A DNA stretch of 64,000 nucleotides, from the NCBI GenBank assembly GCA_965211995.1, contig OZ243040.1, positions 248,001 to 312,000 on the forward strand. The letters are read 5' to 3'. How positions within the stretch are numbered: position 1 is the first letter of the stretch; every line of letters starts with the position of its first letter. Shown one piece after another: positions 54,954 to 63,179 of this stretch. The DNA is from CAYFZO01 sp965211995. Its GTDB lineage: Bacteria; Pseudomonadota; Gammaproteobacteria; Poriferisulfidales; Oxydemutatoraceae. The notes beneath the pieces were generated by a model. That model saw nothing but the letters and a program-made list of their open reading frames with translations, made no database searches and was not told where the DNA came from. Made by a program: the position numbers and the translations under genes.

Positions 54954-55055
54954 TTCCGGCAACACCGGGCGGCCTCAGCCGGCGCTGTCGCTGCGGTCTT
55001 CCGCACAAGGCCTGCTGAGTATTCACCGCAGCGCCGTAATGCTCCGGACTCGTCA
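54954..55055 (+). repeat. Right member of the direct repeat flanking the DUF1640 gene
   Basis: It matches 54360-54459 with the shared cores aacaccggg, cagccggcgctgtcgctgcg and ggactcgt. It ends just before the rimP promoter, suggesting the rimP upstream region is the original location. Confidence 0.65.
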
Positions 55056-55060
55056 CGGCC

Positions 55061-55090
55061 TTGCCTCGCGGGCCGGATACGCCGTATAAT
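55061..55090 (+). promoter_or_regulatory. Sigma70-type promoter of the rimP-truB operon
   Basis: TTGCCT at 55061-55066 and a perfect TATAAT at 55085-55090 with an 18-base spacer. Transcription should begin near 55097, upstream of the attenuator hairpin. Confidence 0.7.
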
Positions 55091-55115
55091 ATAGGGCTAA
55101 CGAACAGGAACCGGT

Positions 55116-55147
55116 AAAAAAGCCCCTGCTTGCCCGGGGGCTTTTTT
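55116..55147 (+). terminator. Attenuator-like intrinsic terminator in the rimP leader
   Basis: AAAAAAGCCCC and GGGGCTTTTTT form a strong hairpin with a T-run between the promoter and the rimP start. A premature terminator at this place is known upstream of rimP in gammaproteobacteria (the rimP-leader type). It would allow autoregulation, for example by NusA encoded in the operon. Confidence 0.8.
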
Positions 55148-55176
55148 ATTGGGGTTTTGATTATCGGGAGGCGGCG

Positions 55177-55629
55177 ATGAATACTGATAATCTGTCGGCG
55201 GTGGTTAGAGGCGTGGTCGAGCAGTTGGGCTACGGGTGCTGGGGGGTTGAGTTCAGCGCGGGTCGGCGCCACGCGCTGTTGCGGGTCTTCATAGACCACC
55301 CCGAAGGCGTCACCCTCGACGACTGCTCGTCGGTGAGCCACCAGTTGAGCGGTGCGCTCGACGTCGCAGACCCGATCAAGCGGTCGTACACGCTCGAGAT
55401 TTCTTCGCCCGGCGTCGAACGGCCGCTGCTGGAGATCGCCCACTACCGGCGTTACGCCGGCAGCAGGGTGCGCGTGAGTTGTTACGCGCCGATCGACGGC
55501 AGGAAAAGATTCGTCGGGCGGATCGGGTCGGTGCGCGAGCGCGTGCTGACGCTGGAAACCGATGGTGGCCGCGTCGAAATTCCGGTGGACGGGATCAAGC
55601 GGGCGAACTTGGTCTTCGAAGCCGCTTAA
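55177..55629 (+). CDS. rimP: Ribosome maturation factor RimP
   Basis: The 150-residue protein needed for 30S maturation. LGYGCWGVEFSAG, LLRVFIDHPEGVTLDDCSSVSHQL, YTLEISSPGVERPL and the C-terminal SH3-like part ending PVDGIKRANLVFE are typical. First gene of the rimP-nusA-infB-rbfA-truB operon. Confidence 0.96.
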   Translation: MNTDNLSAVVRGVVEQLGYGCWGVEFSAGRRHALLRVFIDHPEGVTLDDCSSVSHQLSGALDVADPIKRSYTLEISSPGVERPLLEIAHYRRYAGSRVRVSCYAPIDGRKRFVGRIGSVRERVLTLETDGGRVEIPVDGIKRANLVFEAA

Positions 55630-55653
55630 AAGTGCAATGAACCGAGGTGGAAG

Positions 55654-57426
55654 ATGAATCAAGACATTTTGATGGTGATTGAAACGGTATGCAACGAGAA
55701 AAGTCTTGACCGGGACGACATCATCGGTGCGCTCGAGGCGGCGCTGGCGGCGGTCGTGCGCAGGGATCACGGTCACGATTTCGACGTGCGCGTCGAGATG
55801 GACCGCAACAACGGCGAGTGCCGCACTTTCCGCCGCTGGCTGGTGATGGACGACGAAGACCCCGAATTCGAGTCGCCCGACTACCAGATCCTCATAACGC
55901 AGGCGTGTGCCAAGCAACCCGGCGTGCAGGTCGGCGAGTATATCGAGGAGCCGATGAGCGCGGGCTCTTTCGGGCGCATCGCCGCGCACACGGCGAAACA
56001 GGTGATCGTGCAGAAGATGCGCGAAGCCGAACGCGAGCGCGTCGTGGACATCTACAAGAACCAGATCGGCGAGTTGGTCATGGGCGTCGTCAAGCGCGAA
56101 GAGCACGCCGGCGCGTTCCTGGATCTCGGCGACAACGCCGAGGGTTTCATCGCGAGGGAGCAGTTGATCATGCGCGAAAACTTCCGCCCGGGCGACCGCG
56201 CCCGCGCCTACCTCAGCGGCATCAGCGAGGATTATTACGGCTCGCAGTTGCTCCTGTCGCGCACCGCGCCCGAGTTTCTGGTTGAATTGTTCAAACTTGA
56301 AGTGCCGGAGATCGGGCAGGGGTTGATCGAGGTCAAGGGCGCCGCGCGCGACCCCGGCCTGCGCGCCAAGATCTCGGTGCTCTCGAACGACGCCCGCCTC
56401 GACCCGATCGGCGCCTGCGTCGGGATGCGCGGTTCGCGCGTGCAGGCGGTTTCCAACGAACTCGCGGGCGAGCGCATAGACATCATCCTGTGGGACGAAA
56501 ATCCCGCGCAGCACGTCATCAACGCGATGTCGCCGGCAACGGTGCTGTCGATTATCGTGGACGAGGACAAGCACAGCATGGACATCGCGGTCGAGGAGGA
56601 GAAATTGTCGCAGGCGATCGGGCGCAGCGGCCAGAACATCAAACTCGCGAGCCAGTTGACCGGCTGGGAATTGAACGTGCTGACCGAGAACCAGGCCGAC
56701 GAGAAGAGCGAGCAGGAGATTCAGCAGTTGCAAACGCTGTTCATGGAGAGGCTGGCCGTGGATGAGGAAGTCGCGGCGATTCTCGTGCAGGAAGGCTTCT
56801 CGAGCATCGAGGAGATCGTGTACGTGCCGGTCGAGGAATTGCTGCGGGTCGAGGAGTTCGACAAAGACATCGTCGAGGAGTTGCGCGGGCGCGCCGGCGA
56901 CGTGCTGCTGTCGCTGGCGATTGACGACGACAGCAAGCGGGCCGCCGCGCGGAAAGGCCTGGAGGAGATGGCGGACGTCGACGAGGAACTGCTGCACAAA
57001 CTCGCGGAGATCGAAGTCCGCACGGTCGAGGAACTCGCCGAACAGGGCGTCGAAGACCTGATGGAGATCGAGGGCATGGACAAGGAAAAGGCGGCGCGCC
57101 TGATCATGGCGGCGCGGCAGCCGTGGTTTGAGGAAGCCGCCGGGGAAGCCGCCGGGGAAGCCGCCGGGGAAGCCGCCGGGGAAGCCGCCGGGGAAACCGT
57201 CGGGGAAACCGCCGGGGAAGCCGCCGGGGAAGCCGCCGGGGAAGCCGCCGGGGAAGCCGCCGGGGAAGCCGCCGGGGAAGCCGTCGGGGAAGCCGCCGGG
57301 GAAGCCGCCGGGGAAGCCGCCGGGGAAGCCGCCGGGGAAACCGCCGGGGAAACCGCCGGGGAAACCGCCGGGGAAGCCGCCGGGGAAACCGCCGGGGAAG
57401 CGCCGGCGCAGGAGCGCTCGCAATAG
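55654..57426 (+). CDS. nusA: Transcription termination/antitermination factor NusA with a repeat tail
   Basis: Residues 1-490 are a normal NusA: N-terminal RNA polymerase-binding domain (MNQDILMVIETVCNEKSLDRD), S1 domain (GVVKREEHAGAFLDLGDNAEGF), KH1/KH2 (GACVGMRGSRVQAV, QAIGRSGQNIKLA) and two acidic C-terminal repeats (SIEEIVYVPVEELLRVEEFD, TVEELAEQGVEDLMEIEGM). After PWFEEAA the protein continues for about 93 residues as AAGE repeats from a 12-bp minisatellite. The frame closes at 57424-57426 just before infB. The tail is negatively charged and low complexity; its effect on NusA is unknown. Confidence 0.95.
   Translation: MNQDILMVIETVCNEKSLDRDDIIGALEAALAAVVRRDHGHDFDVRVEMDRNNGECRTFRRWLVMDDEDPEFESPDYQILITQACAKQPGVQVGEYIEEPMSAGSFGRIAAHTAKQVIVQKMREAERERVVDIYKNQIGELVMGVVKREEHAGAFLDLGDNAEGFIAREQLIMRENFRPGDRARAYLSGISEDYYGSQLLLSRTAPEFLVELFKLEVPEIGQGLIEVKGAARDPGLRAKISVLSNDARLDPIGACVGMRGSRVQAVSNELAGERIDIILWDENPAQHVINAMSPATVLSIIVDEDKHSMDIAVEEEKLSQAIGRSGQNIKLASQLTGWELNVLTENQADEKSEQEIQQLQTLFMERLAVDEEVAAILVQEGFSSIEEIVYVPVEELLRVEEFDKDIVEELRGRAGDVLLSLAIDDDSKRAAARKGLEEMADVDEELLHKLAEIEVRTVEELAEQGVEDLMEIEGMDKEKAARLIMAARQPWFEEAAGEAAGEAAGEAAGEAAGETVGETAGEAAGEAAGEAAGEAAGEAAGEAVGEAAGEAAGEAAGEAAGETAGETAGETAGEAAGETAGEAPAQERSQ
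57138..57408 (+). repeat. 12-bp minisatellite (ggggaagccgcc) in the nusA 3' end
   Basis: More than 20 tandem copies of a 12-base unit with few variants (aaaccgcc, gccgtc). Because the unit is 12 bases, the frame is kept. Other frames read PGKP or, on the minus strand, GFPG repeats, which explains large spurious frames there. Confidence 0.95.
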
Positions 57427-57438
57427 TCGGGCTTGGGC

Positions 57439-59796
57439 ATGGTCAAAAGTGTCACACTCGGGCGGTTGGCGAAGACGGTTGGCAAGTCGGTCAAGTATTT
57501 GATCGAGCAGATGGAAAAGGCCGGTCTGTCGGGCAAGTCCGCGGGCGATACCGTCAGCGCCGAAGAAAAGGAGCGGTTGATCCAGTTCCTGAAGAAAAAC
57601 GACCGCGTGACAATGACGCGCAAAACCGTCTCCCAGATCAAGGTTCAGAGCAAGGTCGCCGGGCCCTCCACCGTCAACGTTGAATTCAGGCAAAAGAAGG
57701 CCGTAGTCGGCGACGAGCCGCCGCCAAAACAGGCCGCTGCGGAGCCGGTCCCGAAACCGGCCTCGCCGTCCGCCCCGCCGCCCGCCTCGCAACCGCCTCC
57801 GCAACCGACTTCAGAAAAACCGGCCCCGGCCGCCGGCAAGGAAGCGCAACCGCCCGCGCCCGCCGCGGCCGAGAAGACGCCCAAGCCGCCGCCCGCCGCG
57901 GAGAAAAAAGAAGAGCGGCGCGAGTTGCGCGTCGCCCAGGACAAGCGCGGCAAGCGCAAGGCCAGGAAAAAGCGCGTCAGGCCCGAAAAGGTCATCCAGC
58001 CCAAGAAGCAGGAGTTTGAAAGACCGACCGAGCCGGTCAAGCGTGAGATCGAAATTCCGGAGACGATCTCCGTCGGTGATCTCGCGCAGCGCATGGCGGT
58101 CAAAAGCGGCGAGTTGATCAAGGAGATGATCGGCATGGGCATGATGGCGACGATCAACCAGACGCTCGACCAGGACACCGCGACGCTGGTGGTCGAGGAA
58201 CTCGGACACGCCGCGAAGCCGATCAGCGAGAGCAACGTCGAGGAGTCGCTGCTCGCGGACGAACCCGACGCGGGCGGTGCGACCGCGCCGCGCCCGCCGG
58301 TGGTGACCGTGATGGGGCACGTTGATCACGGCAAGACCTCGCTGCTCGACCACATCCGCAAGTCGCGGGTGGCGGACGCGGAGGCGGGCGGCATCACCCA
58401 GCACATCGGCGCGTATCACGTGAGCACCGGCAAGGGCACGGTCACTTTCCTCGACACCCCGGGCCACGCCGCGTTCACTTCGATGCGCGCGCGCGGCGCG
58501 ACCGCGACCGACGTCGTGGTGCTGGTGGTCGCGGCCGACGACGGCATCATGCCGCAGACCGAGGAGGCGATCGAACATTCGCGCGCGGCACAGGTGCCGA
58601 TCGTCGTCGCGGTCAACAAGATCGACAAGGACGGCGCCGACGTCGAGAAGGTCAGGGGCGACCTCGCGCAGAAAGGCATCGTGCCCGAAGCGTGGGGCGG
58701 GCAAAACATTTTCGTTGACGTTTCCGCCAAAACCGGCGAGGGGATCGACGCCCTGCTCGAAGCAATCCTGCTGCAGGCCGAGGTCATGGAGCTGCGGGCC
58801 GCGGTCGAGGTGCCGGCGCGCGGCGTCGTGATCGAGTCGACGCTCGACAAGGGGCGCGGCCCGGTCGCGACGGTGCTGGTGCATCAGGGCATCCTTAAAA
58901 AAGGCGACATCCTGCTCGCCGGGCAGGAGTTCGGGCGCGTGCGCGCGCTGCTCGACGAACACGGCAAGCCCCTCGGCACGGCCGGCCCCTCGATCCCGGC
59001 GGTCGTGCTCGGCCTGGCGGGCGCGCCCGCGGTGGGCGAGGAAATGCGGGTGGTCTCGAACGAGCGCAAGGCGCGCGAAATCGCCGAGTTTCGCGGCAGG
59101 AAGGTGCGCGAGGGGAAACTCGCGAGCCGGGGGAGGCCGATGGTCGCCGAGAACGTGTTCGATCACTTCGGGGAAAAACAGCTTTCGACGTTGAACGTGC
59201 TGATCAAGGCCGACGTTCAGGGCAGCGCCGAAGCGCTCCGGGATGCGCTGACCGCGCTGTCGGCGGACGAGATCGAAAACAAGATCATTGCGTCCGGCAT
59301 CGGCGGGATCAACGAATCGGATATTGACCTCGCGGCGGCCTCCGGTGCGATCGTGATCGGCTTCAACGTGCGCGCCGACGCCCAGGCGCGCAAGGTCGCG
59401 CAGGCCGAGAACGTGCAGATCCGTTATTACAGCGTCATCTATGAAGCGATAGACGACGTGCGCCAGATCATGTCGGGCATGCTCGCGCCCGAGCTCAGGG
59501 AAAATATCGTCGGCGTCGCCGAAGTCAAAGACGTGTTCCGCTCGTCGAAGATGGGGGCGGTGGCCGGCTGCCAGGTGTTGGAAGGCGTGGTCAAACGCGG
59601 CAATCTGATCCGGGTGCTGCGCGACAACGTGGTGGTCTTTGAAGGCGGCCTCGAATCGCTGCGCCGGCACAAGGACGACGTCGGCGAGGTCGTCTCAGGC
59701 ACCGAATGTGGCATCGCGGTCAAGAACTACAACGACGTCAGGCCCGGCGACAACATTGAAGTGTATGAACAAGTCGAAGTGCAGCGCGAACTGTAA
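57439..59796 (+). CDS. infB: Translation initiation factor IF-2
   Basis: The ATG at 57439 gives 785 residues. MVKSVTLGRLAKTVGKSVKYLIEQM is the IF2-N domain. A Pro/Ala/Lys-rich linker follows, then a second IF2-N-like region (ISVGDLAQRMAVKSGELI). The G domain has GHVDHGKTSLLD, DTPGHAAF and NKID, then domains II-IV end at EVYEQVEVQREL. It delivers initiator tRNA to the ribosome; the fMet tRNA is encoded 11 kb upstream. Its last codons are repeated twice downstream. Confidence 0.97.
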   Translation: MVKSVTLGRLAKTVGKSVKYLIEQMEKAGLSGKSAGDTVSAEEKERLIQFLKKNDRVTMTRKTVSQIKVQSKVAGPSTVNVEFRQKKAVVGDEPPPKQAAAEPVPKPASPSAPPPASQPPPQPTSEKPAPAAGKEAQPPAPAAAEKTPKPPPAAEKKEERRELRVAQDKRGKRKARKKRVRPEKVIQPKKQEFERPTEPVKREIEIPETISVGDLAQRMAVKSGELIKEMIGMGMMATINQTLDQDTATLVVEELGHAAKPISESNVEESLLADEPDAGGATAPRPPVVTVMGHVDHGKTSLLDHIRKSRVADAEAGGITQHIGAYHVSTGKGTVTFLDTPGHAAFTSMRARGATATDVVVLVVAADDGIMPQTEEAIEHSRAAQVPIVVAVNKIDKDGADVEKVRGDLAQKGIVPEAWGGQNIFVDVSAKTGEGIDALLEAILLQAEVMELRAAVEVPARGVVIESTLDKGRGPVATVLVHQGILKKGDILLAGQEFGRVRALLDEHGKPLGTAGPSIPAVVLGLAGAPAVGEEMRVVSNERKAREIAEFRGRKVREGKLASRGRPMVAENVFDHFGEKQLSTLNVLIKADVQGSAEALRDALTALSADEIENKIIASGIGGINESDIDLAAASGAIVIGFNVRADAQARKVAQAENVQIRYYSVIYEAIDDVRQIMSGMLAPELRENIVGVAEVKDVFRSSKMGAVAGCQVLEGVVKRGNLIRVLRDNVVVFEGGLESLRRHKDDVGEVVSGTECGIAVKNYNDVRPGDNIEVYEQVEVQREL

Positions 59797-59930
59797 ACCC
59801 CGATGCGGCGCGTTTGGGGATGCCGGCGTATGAACAAGTCGAAGTGCGGCGCGAACTGTAAACCCCGATGCGGCGCGTTTGGGGATGCCGGCGTATGAAC
59901 AAGTCGAAGTGCGGCGCGAACTGTAAACGT
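59763..59930 (+). repeat. 65-bp tandem echoes of the infB 3' end
   Basis: gtatgaacaagtcgaagtgc occurs at 59763 (inside infB), 59828 and 59893, a period of exactly 65 bases. Each unit carries the last 11 codons and stop of infB plus 31 bases of flank. Because 65 is not a multiple of three, the echoes are out of phase with infB. Confidence 0.92.
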
Positions 59931-59937
59931 TGCGGAT

Positions 59938-60309
59938 ATGCGGCGCGGTAGCGACAGGGCGCTGCGCGTCGCCGAATTGATCAAGCGCGAACTCGCCGGC
60001 CTGCTCCGGGCCAAGGTCAGGGATCCCGCGGTCGCGGGTGCGGTCATCTCCGACGTCGAGGTCAGCCGCGATCTGTCCTGCGCCAAGATCTATCTGCTGC
60101 CCCCCGATGACCGCACCGGTAACCGGGCCGACGGCGGGGCCGCGATGCTGGCGGGACTCGCACGTGCAACGGGCTTCTTGCGCGTCTCGCTGGCCGAGCG
60201 CCTGCGGCTGCGCCTCGTGCCGCAGTTGCAATTTCTGGCCGACGATACGCAGGCCCGCGGCGATCGGATCGAGCGGTTGCTCGCCGAGGAAAAGCGGCGC
60301 AACACTTAA
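59938..60309 (+). CDS. rbfA: Ribosome-binding factor A
   Basis: The 123-residue KH-like cold-shock ribosome maturation factor. RALRVAELIKRELAGLLRAKVRDP and VEVSRDLSCAKIYLLP, then FLRVSLAERLRLRLVPQLQFLAD, are characteristic. Normal operon position between infB and truB, but the gap to infB is filled by infB echoes. Confidence 0.95.
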   Translation: MRRGSDRALRVAELIKRELAGLLRAKVRDPAVAGAVISDVEVSRDLSCAKIYLLPPDDRTGNRADGGAAMLAGLARATGFLRVSLAERLRLRLVPQLQFLADDTQARGDRIERLLAEEKRRNT

Positions 60310-60334
60310 GCGCGCCGTCATCGCCGCGTCAACG

Positions 60335-61228
60335 ATGAACCGCGATGGCTTGCTGCTGATTGACAAGCCCGCCGGGCGGACTTCGGCGCAGGTCGTGCGC
60401 CTCGTTGTAAAAGCTTTTGCCGGCGCCAAAGCCGGACACGCGGGCACGCTCGACCCGGCGGCGACCGGCCTGCTCGTGGTCGGCGTCGGCGACGGCACCA
60501 AGGTGCTGCACTACCTGCTCGGGCAGTCCAAGCGTTACGCCGCCTGCGTGCGCCTCGGCGTCAAAACCTCGACCGGCGACGCCGCCGGCGAGGTGGTCGA
60601 GACCCGCGATCACGCGCCGCCGGACGCAGCGCGTCTGCACGTGCTGTGCGAGCGCTTCACCGGCGAGTTGCGGCAGACACCGCCGATGTATTCCGCGCTC
60701 AAGCACGAGGGCAAGCGGTTGTATGAACTCGCGCGGCGGCGGCAAGTCGTAGCGCGCGCACCGCGTGGCGTGACGATCCATGCGCTAACGCTGAAGGACT
60801 GCTCGGCTGCGGGGTTTTGCTTTGAGGTGCATTGCTCTAAAGGCACTTACATCCGCGTACTCGCCGAAGATATGGGGGTTGCGCTCGGCACGGTCGCGCA
60901 TCTCGCGTCGCTGAGGCGCACGGCGTCCGGGGAGTTCACGCTGGACGGCGCGGTGGACGGCGCGCTGCTCGAAGCGGGCGGCGTCGCTCCGGAGACTCTC
61001 GCGCGGCGGCTGTTGCCGGTGGACGCGGGGCTTGCGCACCTGCCGGCGGCGCGGCTCGATGCGGCGCAGACCGAGGCGATGCGTTGCGGGCGCAAAATCA
61101 CGCACGCGCACCTGCCCGCGGGCGGCCTGTTCCGGGTGTACGACGCCGCCGGCGCACTGCTTGCGGTCGCCGTGCGCGCCGGGGAAACGCTGCATCCGAA
61201 GCGGGTTTTCCACAAGCCGAACGCCTGA
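60335..61228 (+). CDS. truB: tRNA pseudouridine-55 synthase
   Basis: The ATG at 60335 gives 297 residues. GLLLIDKPAGRTSAQVV, the catalytic-aspartate motif AGHAGTLDPAATGLLVV, TPPMYSALKHEGKRLYELAR and CSKGTYIRVLAEDMG define TruB, which modifies U55 in the T-loop of tRNAs. The usual downstream rpsO is not present; the bufferin cluster follows instead. Confidence 0.96.
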   Translation: MNRDGLLLIDKPAGRTSAQVVRLVVKAFAGAKAGHAGTLDPAATGLLVVGVGDGTKVLHYLLGQSKRYAACVRLGVKTSTGDAAGEVVETRDHAPPDAARLHVLCERFTGELRQTPPMYSALKHEGKRLYELARRRQVVARAPRGVTIHALTLKDCSAAGFCFEVHCSKGTYIRVLAEDMGVALGTVAHLASLRRTASGEFTLDGAVDGALLEAGGVAPETLARRLLPVDAGLAHLPAARLDAAQTEAMRCGRKITHAHLPAGGLFRVYDAAGALLAVAVRAGETLHPKRVFHKPNA

Positions 61229-61293
61229 TCGCCGCTGCGATTTTGCGCCGCGTGCAATCAATTCGGCCTCGGATTCGTCTCTAACGTTATAGG

Positions 61294-61311
61294 GTCGGCT
61301 TTTCGGCCGGC
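61294..61311 (+). terminator. Possible terminator after truB
   Basis: GTCGGC pairs with GCCGGC (one G-T pair) around a six-base loop, followed by cctgtcttct. The T-run is poor, so it may equally be a leader hairpin of the bufA transcript. Confidence 0.35.
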
Positions 61312-61345
61312 CTGTCTTCTGACAATTCATTACCGGAGGATTCTA

Positions 61346-61627
61346 ATGAATAAATCAAAGAAACTGGTCAACTCGGCGGTCGCCGGGATACTCGTGGCGG
61401 GCACGTTCATCGGTGCGGCGCACGCGGTTCCGGACTCGCCGAAGCAGTGGGAGAGATGCGCGGGCGTCTCGAAGGCCGGCAAGAATGATTGCGGGGCGCT
61501 GGACGGCAAGCACAACTGCGCGGGGCAAGCGACCACAGACAACGCCGCCACCGAGTGGGTGTATGTGCCGCAAGGGACTTGCGACAAACTCGGCGGCAAG
61601 GTCGCCGCGGTCAAGCCCGCCAAGTAA
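61346..61627 (+). CDS. bufA: Bufferin-type RiPP precursor BufA (DUF2282)
   Basis: The 93-residue protein has an N-terminal signal peptide (LVNSAVAGILVAGTFIGAAHA). The mature part has four cysteines at 38, 49, 58 and 79, in the DUF2282 pattern ERCAGVSKAGKNDCG, KHNCAG, VPQGTCDKLGG. Bufferins are copper-binding peptides whose cysteines are modified by an MNIO (DUF692) enzyme. That enzyme and its partner are encoded next, so this is a complete A-B-C cluster. A strong GGAGG site precedes the ATG. The 3' end is echoed in tandem downstream. Confidence 0.92.
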   Translation: MNKSKKLVNSAVAGILVAGTFIGAAHAVPDSPKQWERCAGVSKAGKNDCGALDGKHNCAGQATTDNAATEWVYVPQGTCDKLGGKVAAVKPAK

Positions 61628-62276
61628 CCCCCGCAAGTAACCCCCGCCAAGTAACCCATCGGGTCGCTTTGCGGCAATCAGCAAGTAGTGGCACGGGACG
61701 ATTTCTTTCGGGTCCGTTGACGACTCAACCGAGTTCATCTCGTGCCGCTTTTAATCACTGCCGATTGATGCGCATGAAGACAAGGTCGCCGCAGTCAAGT
61801 CCGCCGAGCAGCCGCAAAGCAGCCCTGCCGGGTCGCTTTGCGGCGCTTGGCAAGCGCGGCATGGTGCGATTTTTTTCGAGTCCGTTGACGACTCAACCGA
61901 GTTCATCTCGTGCCGCTTTTAATCACCGCCGATTGATGCGCATGAAGACAAGGTCGCCGCAGTCAAGTCCGCCGAGCAGCCCCCAAGCAGCCCTGCCGGG
62001 TCGCTTTGCGGCGCTTGGCAAGCGCGGCATGGTGCAATTTCTTTCGGGTCCGTTGACGACTCAACCGAGTTCATCTCGTGCCGCTTTTAATCACCGCCGA
62101 TTGACGCGCATGAAGACAAGGTCGCCGCAGTCAAGTCCGCCGAGCAGCCCCCAAGCAGCCCTGCCGGGTCGCTTTGCGGCGCTTGGCAAGCGCGGCATGG
62201 TGCGCTTTCTTTCGAGTCCGTTGACGGTTTGGCCGAGTTCATCTCGTGCCAACTTAATCACCGCCGATTGACGTGC
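61600..62276 (+). repeat. 168-bp tandem units between bufA and bufB
   Basis: ccgattg occurs at 61761, 61929, 62097 and 62264 in near-identical context, giving periods of 168, 168 and 167 bases. Each unit contains a remnant of the bufA 3' end (reading DKVAAVKSAEQ), the original spacer (cgactcaaccgagttcatct) and a copy of the bufB start region (cgcatgaa). The period is 56 codons, so frames run through, but no intact gene is present. Confidence 0.9.
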
Positions 62277-63179
62277 ATGAAAATCCGGGAACCTGGTTTG
62301 GTGAAGGATCCGGTCGGTGTCGGGCTGCGCGAGGCGCACGTCGCCGACGTGCTTCGCGACAAGCCCGCCCTCGGCTGGTTCGAGGTGCTTGCCGACAACT
62401 ATTTCGCGCCGGGCGGCGTTGCGCTGCGCCGGCTCGAGGCGGTGTGCCGCGACTACCCGATCGCGCTGCACTGCGTCGGTATGTCGCTCGGCTCGGTCGG
62501 GGCGCCCGATTATGCTTACCTCGCGACGGTCAGGCGGTTGGCCGAGCGGTATCAGGCGCTGTGGATTTCCGACCATCTGTGTTTTACCGCGGTCGGCGCG
62601 ACTCAGATGCACGATCTGCTGCCGCTGCCCTATACCGAGGAGGCGGTTGAGCACGTCGCGCTGAAGATCCGCAAAGTGCAGGATTTTCTCGGGCGGCGTA
62701 TTTTGATCGAGAACGTCTCGAGTTATCTGACCTACAAGCACTCGACCCTGGACGAAGTTGATTTTCTGTCCGCGGTCGCGGCGCGGGCCGACTGCCATAT
62801 CCTGCTCGATCTCAACAACTGGTACGTCAACGTCTGCAACCACGGTTGCGAGATAACCCGGGCGCTCGAGGGTCTGCCGCTCGAGCGGGTGCGCGAGGTG
62901 CACCTCGGCGGGTTCCAGGACCGCGGCGATTTCCTGCTCGACGCGCACGACCACCCGGTGACCGCCCCGGTGTGGGCGCTGTTCGAGGAGTTCGCCGCGA
63001 AGCACCGCGACGTGCCGGTGCTGATCGAATGGGACAACCGGCTGCCGCCTTTGCAAACCCTGCTCGGCGAAGCGGACAAAGCGCGACGGATCATCGCGGC
63101 GGCGGCGCAAGGATCAGCGTTATCTCAGGGATCGGCGGCGGCGCAAAGGTCGGCATCGTCGCAAGGGTTATCGGCGTGA
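62277..63179 (+). CDS. bufB: MNIO-family enzyme BufB (DUF692)
   Basis: The ATG at 62277 gives 300 residues. DUF692/MNIO enzymes are multinuclear non-heme iron oxidases that modify cysteines of peptide precursors. Metal-ligand and fold motifs are LHCVGMSLGS, LWISDHLCF, LLPLPYTEEA, ILIENVSSYL, LLDLNNWYVN, REVHLGGF, DAHDHPV and IEWDNRLP. The C-terminal 27 residues (QGSALSQGSAAAQRSASSQG and on) are a small repeat outside the family. Overlap with bufC (GTGA) indicates coupled translation. Confidence 0.93.
   Translation: MKIREPGLVKDPVGVGLREAHVADVLRDKPALGWFEVLADNYFAPGGVALRRLEAVCRDYPIALHCVGMSLGSVGAPDYAYLATVRRLAERYQALWISDHLCFTAVGATQMHDLLPLPYTEEAVEHVALKIRKVQDFLGRRILIENVSSYLTYKHSTLDEVDFLSAVAARADCHILLDLNNWYVNVCNHGCEITRALEGLPLERVREVHLGGFQDRGDFLLDAHDHPVTAPVWALFEEFAAKHRDVPVLIEWDNRLPPLQTLLGEADKARRIIAAAAQGSALSQGSAAAQRSASSQGLSA

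Larger units (their letters stand above)
54751..55176. other. Region between the DUF1640 gene and rimP
   Basis: No gene is seen. It holds the right direct repeat (54954-55055), the rimP promoter (55061-55090) and the attenuator hairpin (55116-55147). Confidence 0.6.

Noticed and set aside
54928..57804. 958-codon minus-strand frame with GFPGG collagen-like repeats
   Set aside because: It is the antisense of rimP and nusA; the collagen-like part is only the reverse reading of the nusA 12-bp minisatellite.
59797..59937. Small Cys-containing peptides in the infB echoes (MNKSKCGANC type)
   Set aside because: They result from reading the infB 3' echo in another frame; no ribosome binding site or conservation is visible.
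61489..62271. 260-codon frame through the bufA-bufB spacer
   Set aside because: Open only because the tandem unit is 168 bp (a multiple of three); it begins inside bufA in another frame and has no family features.
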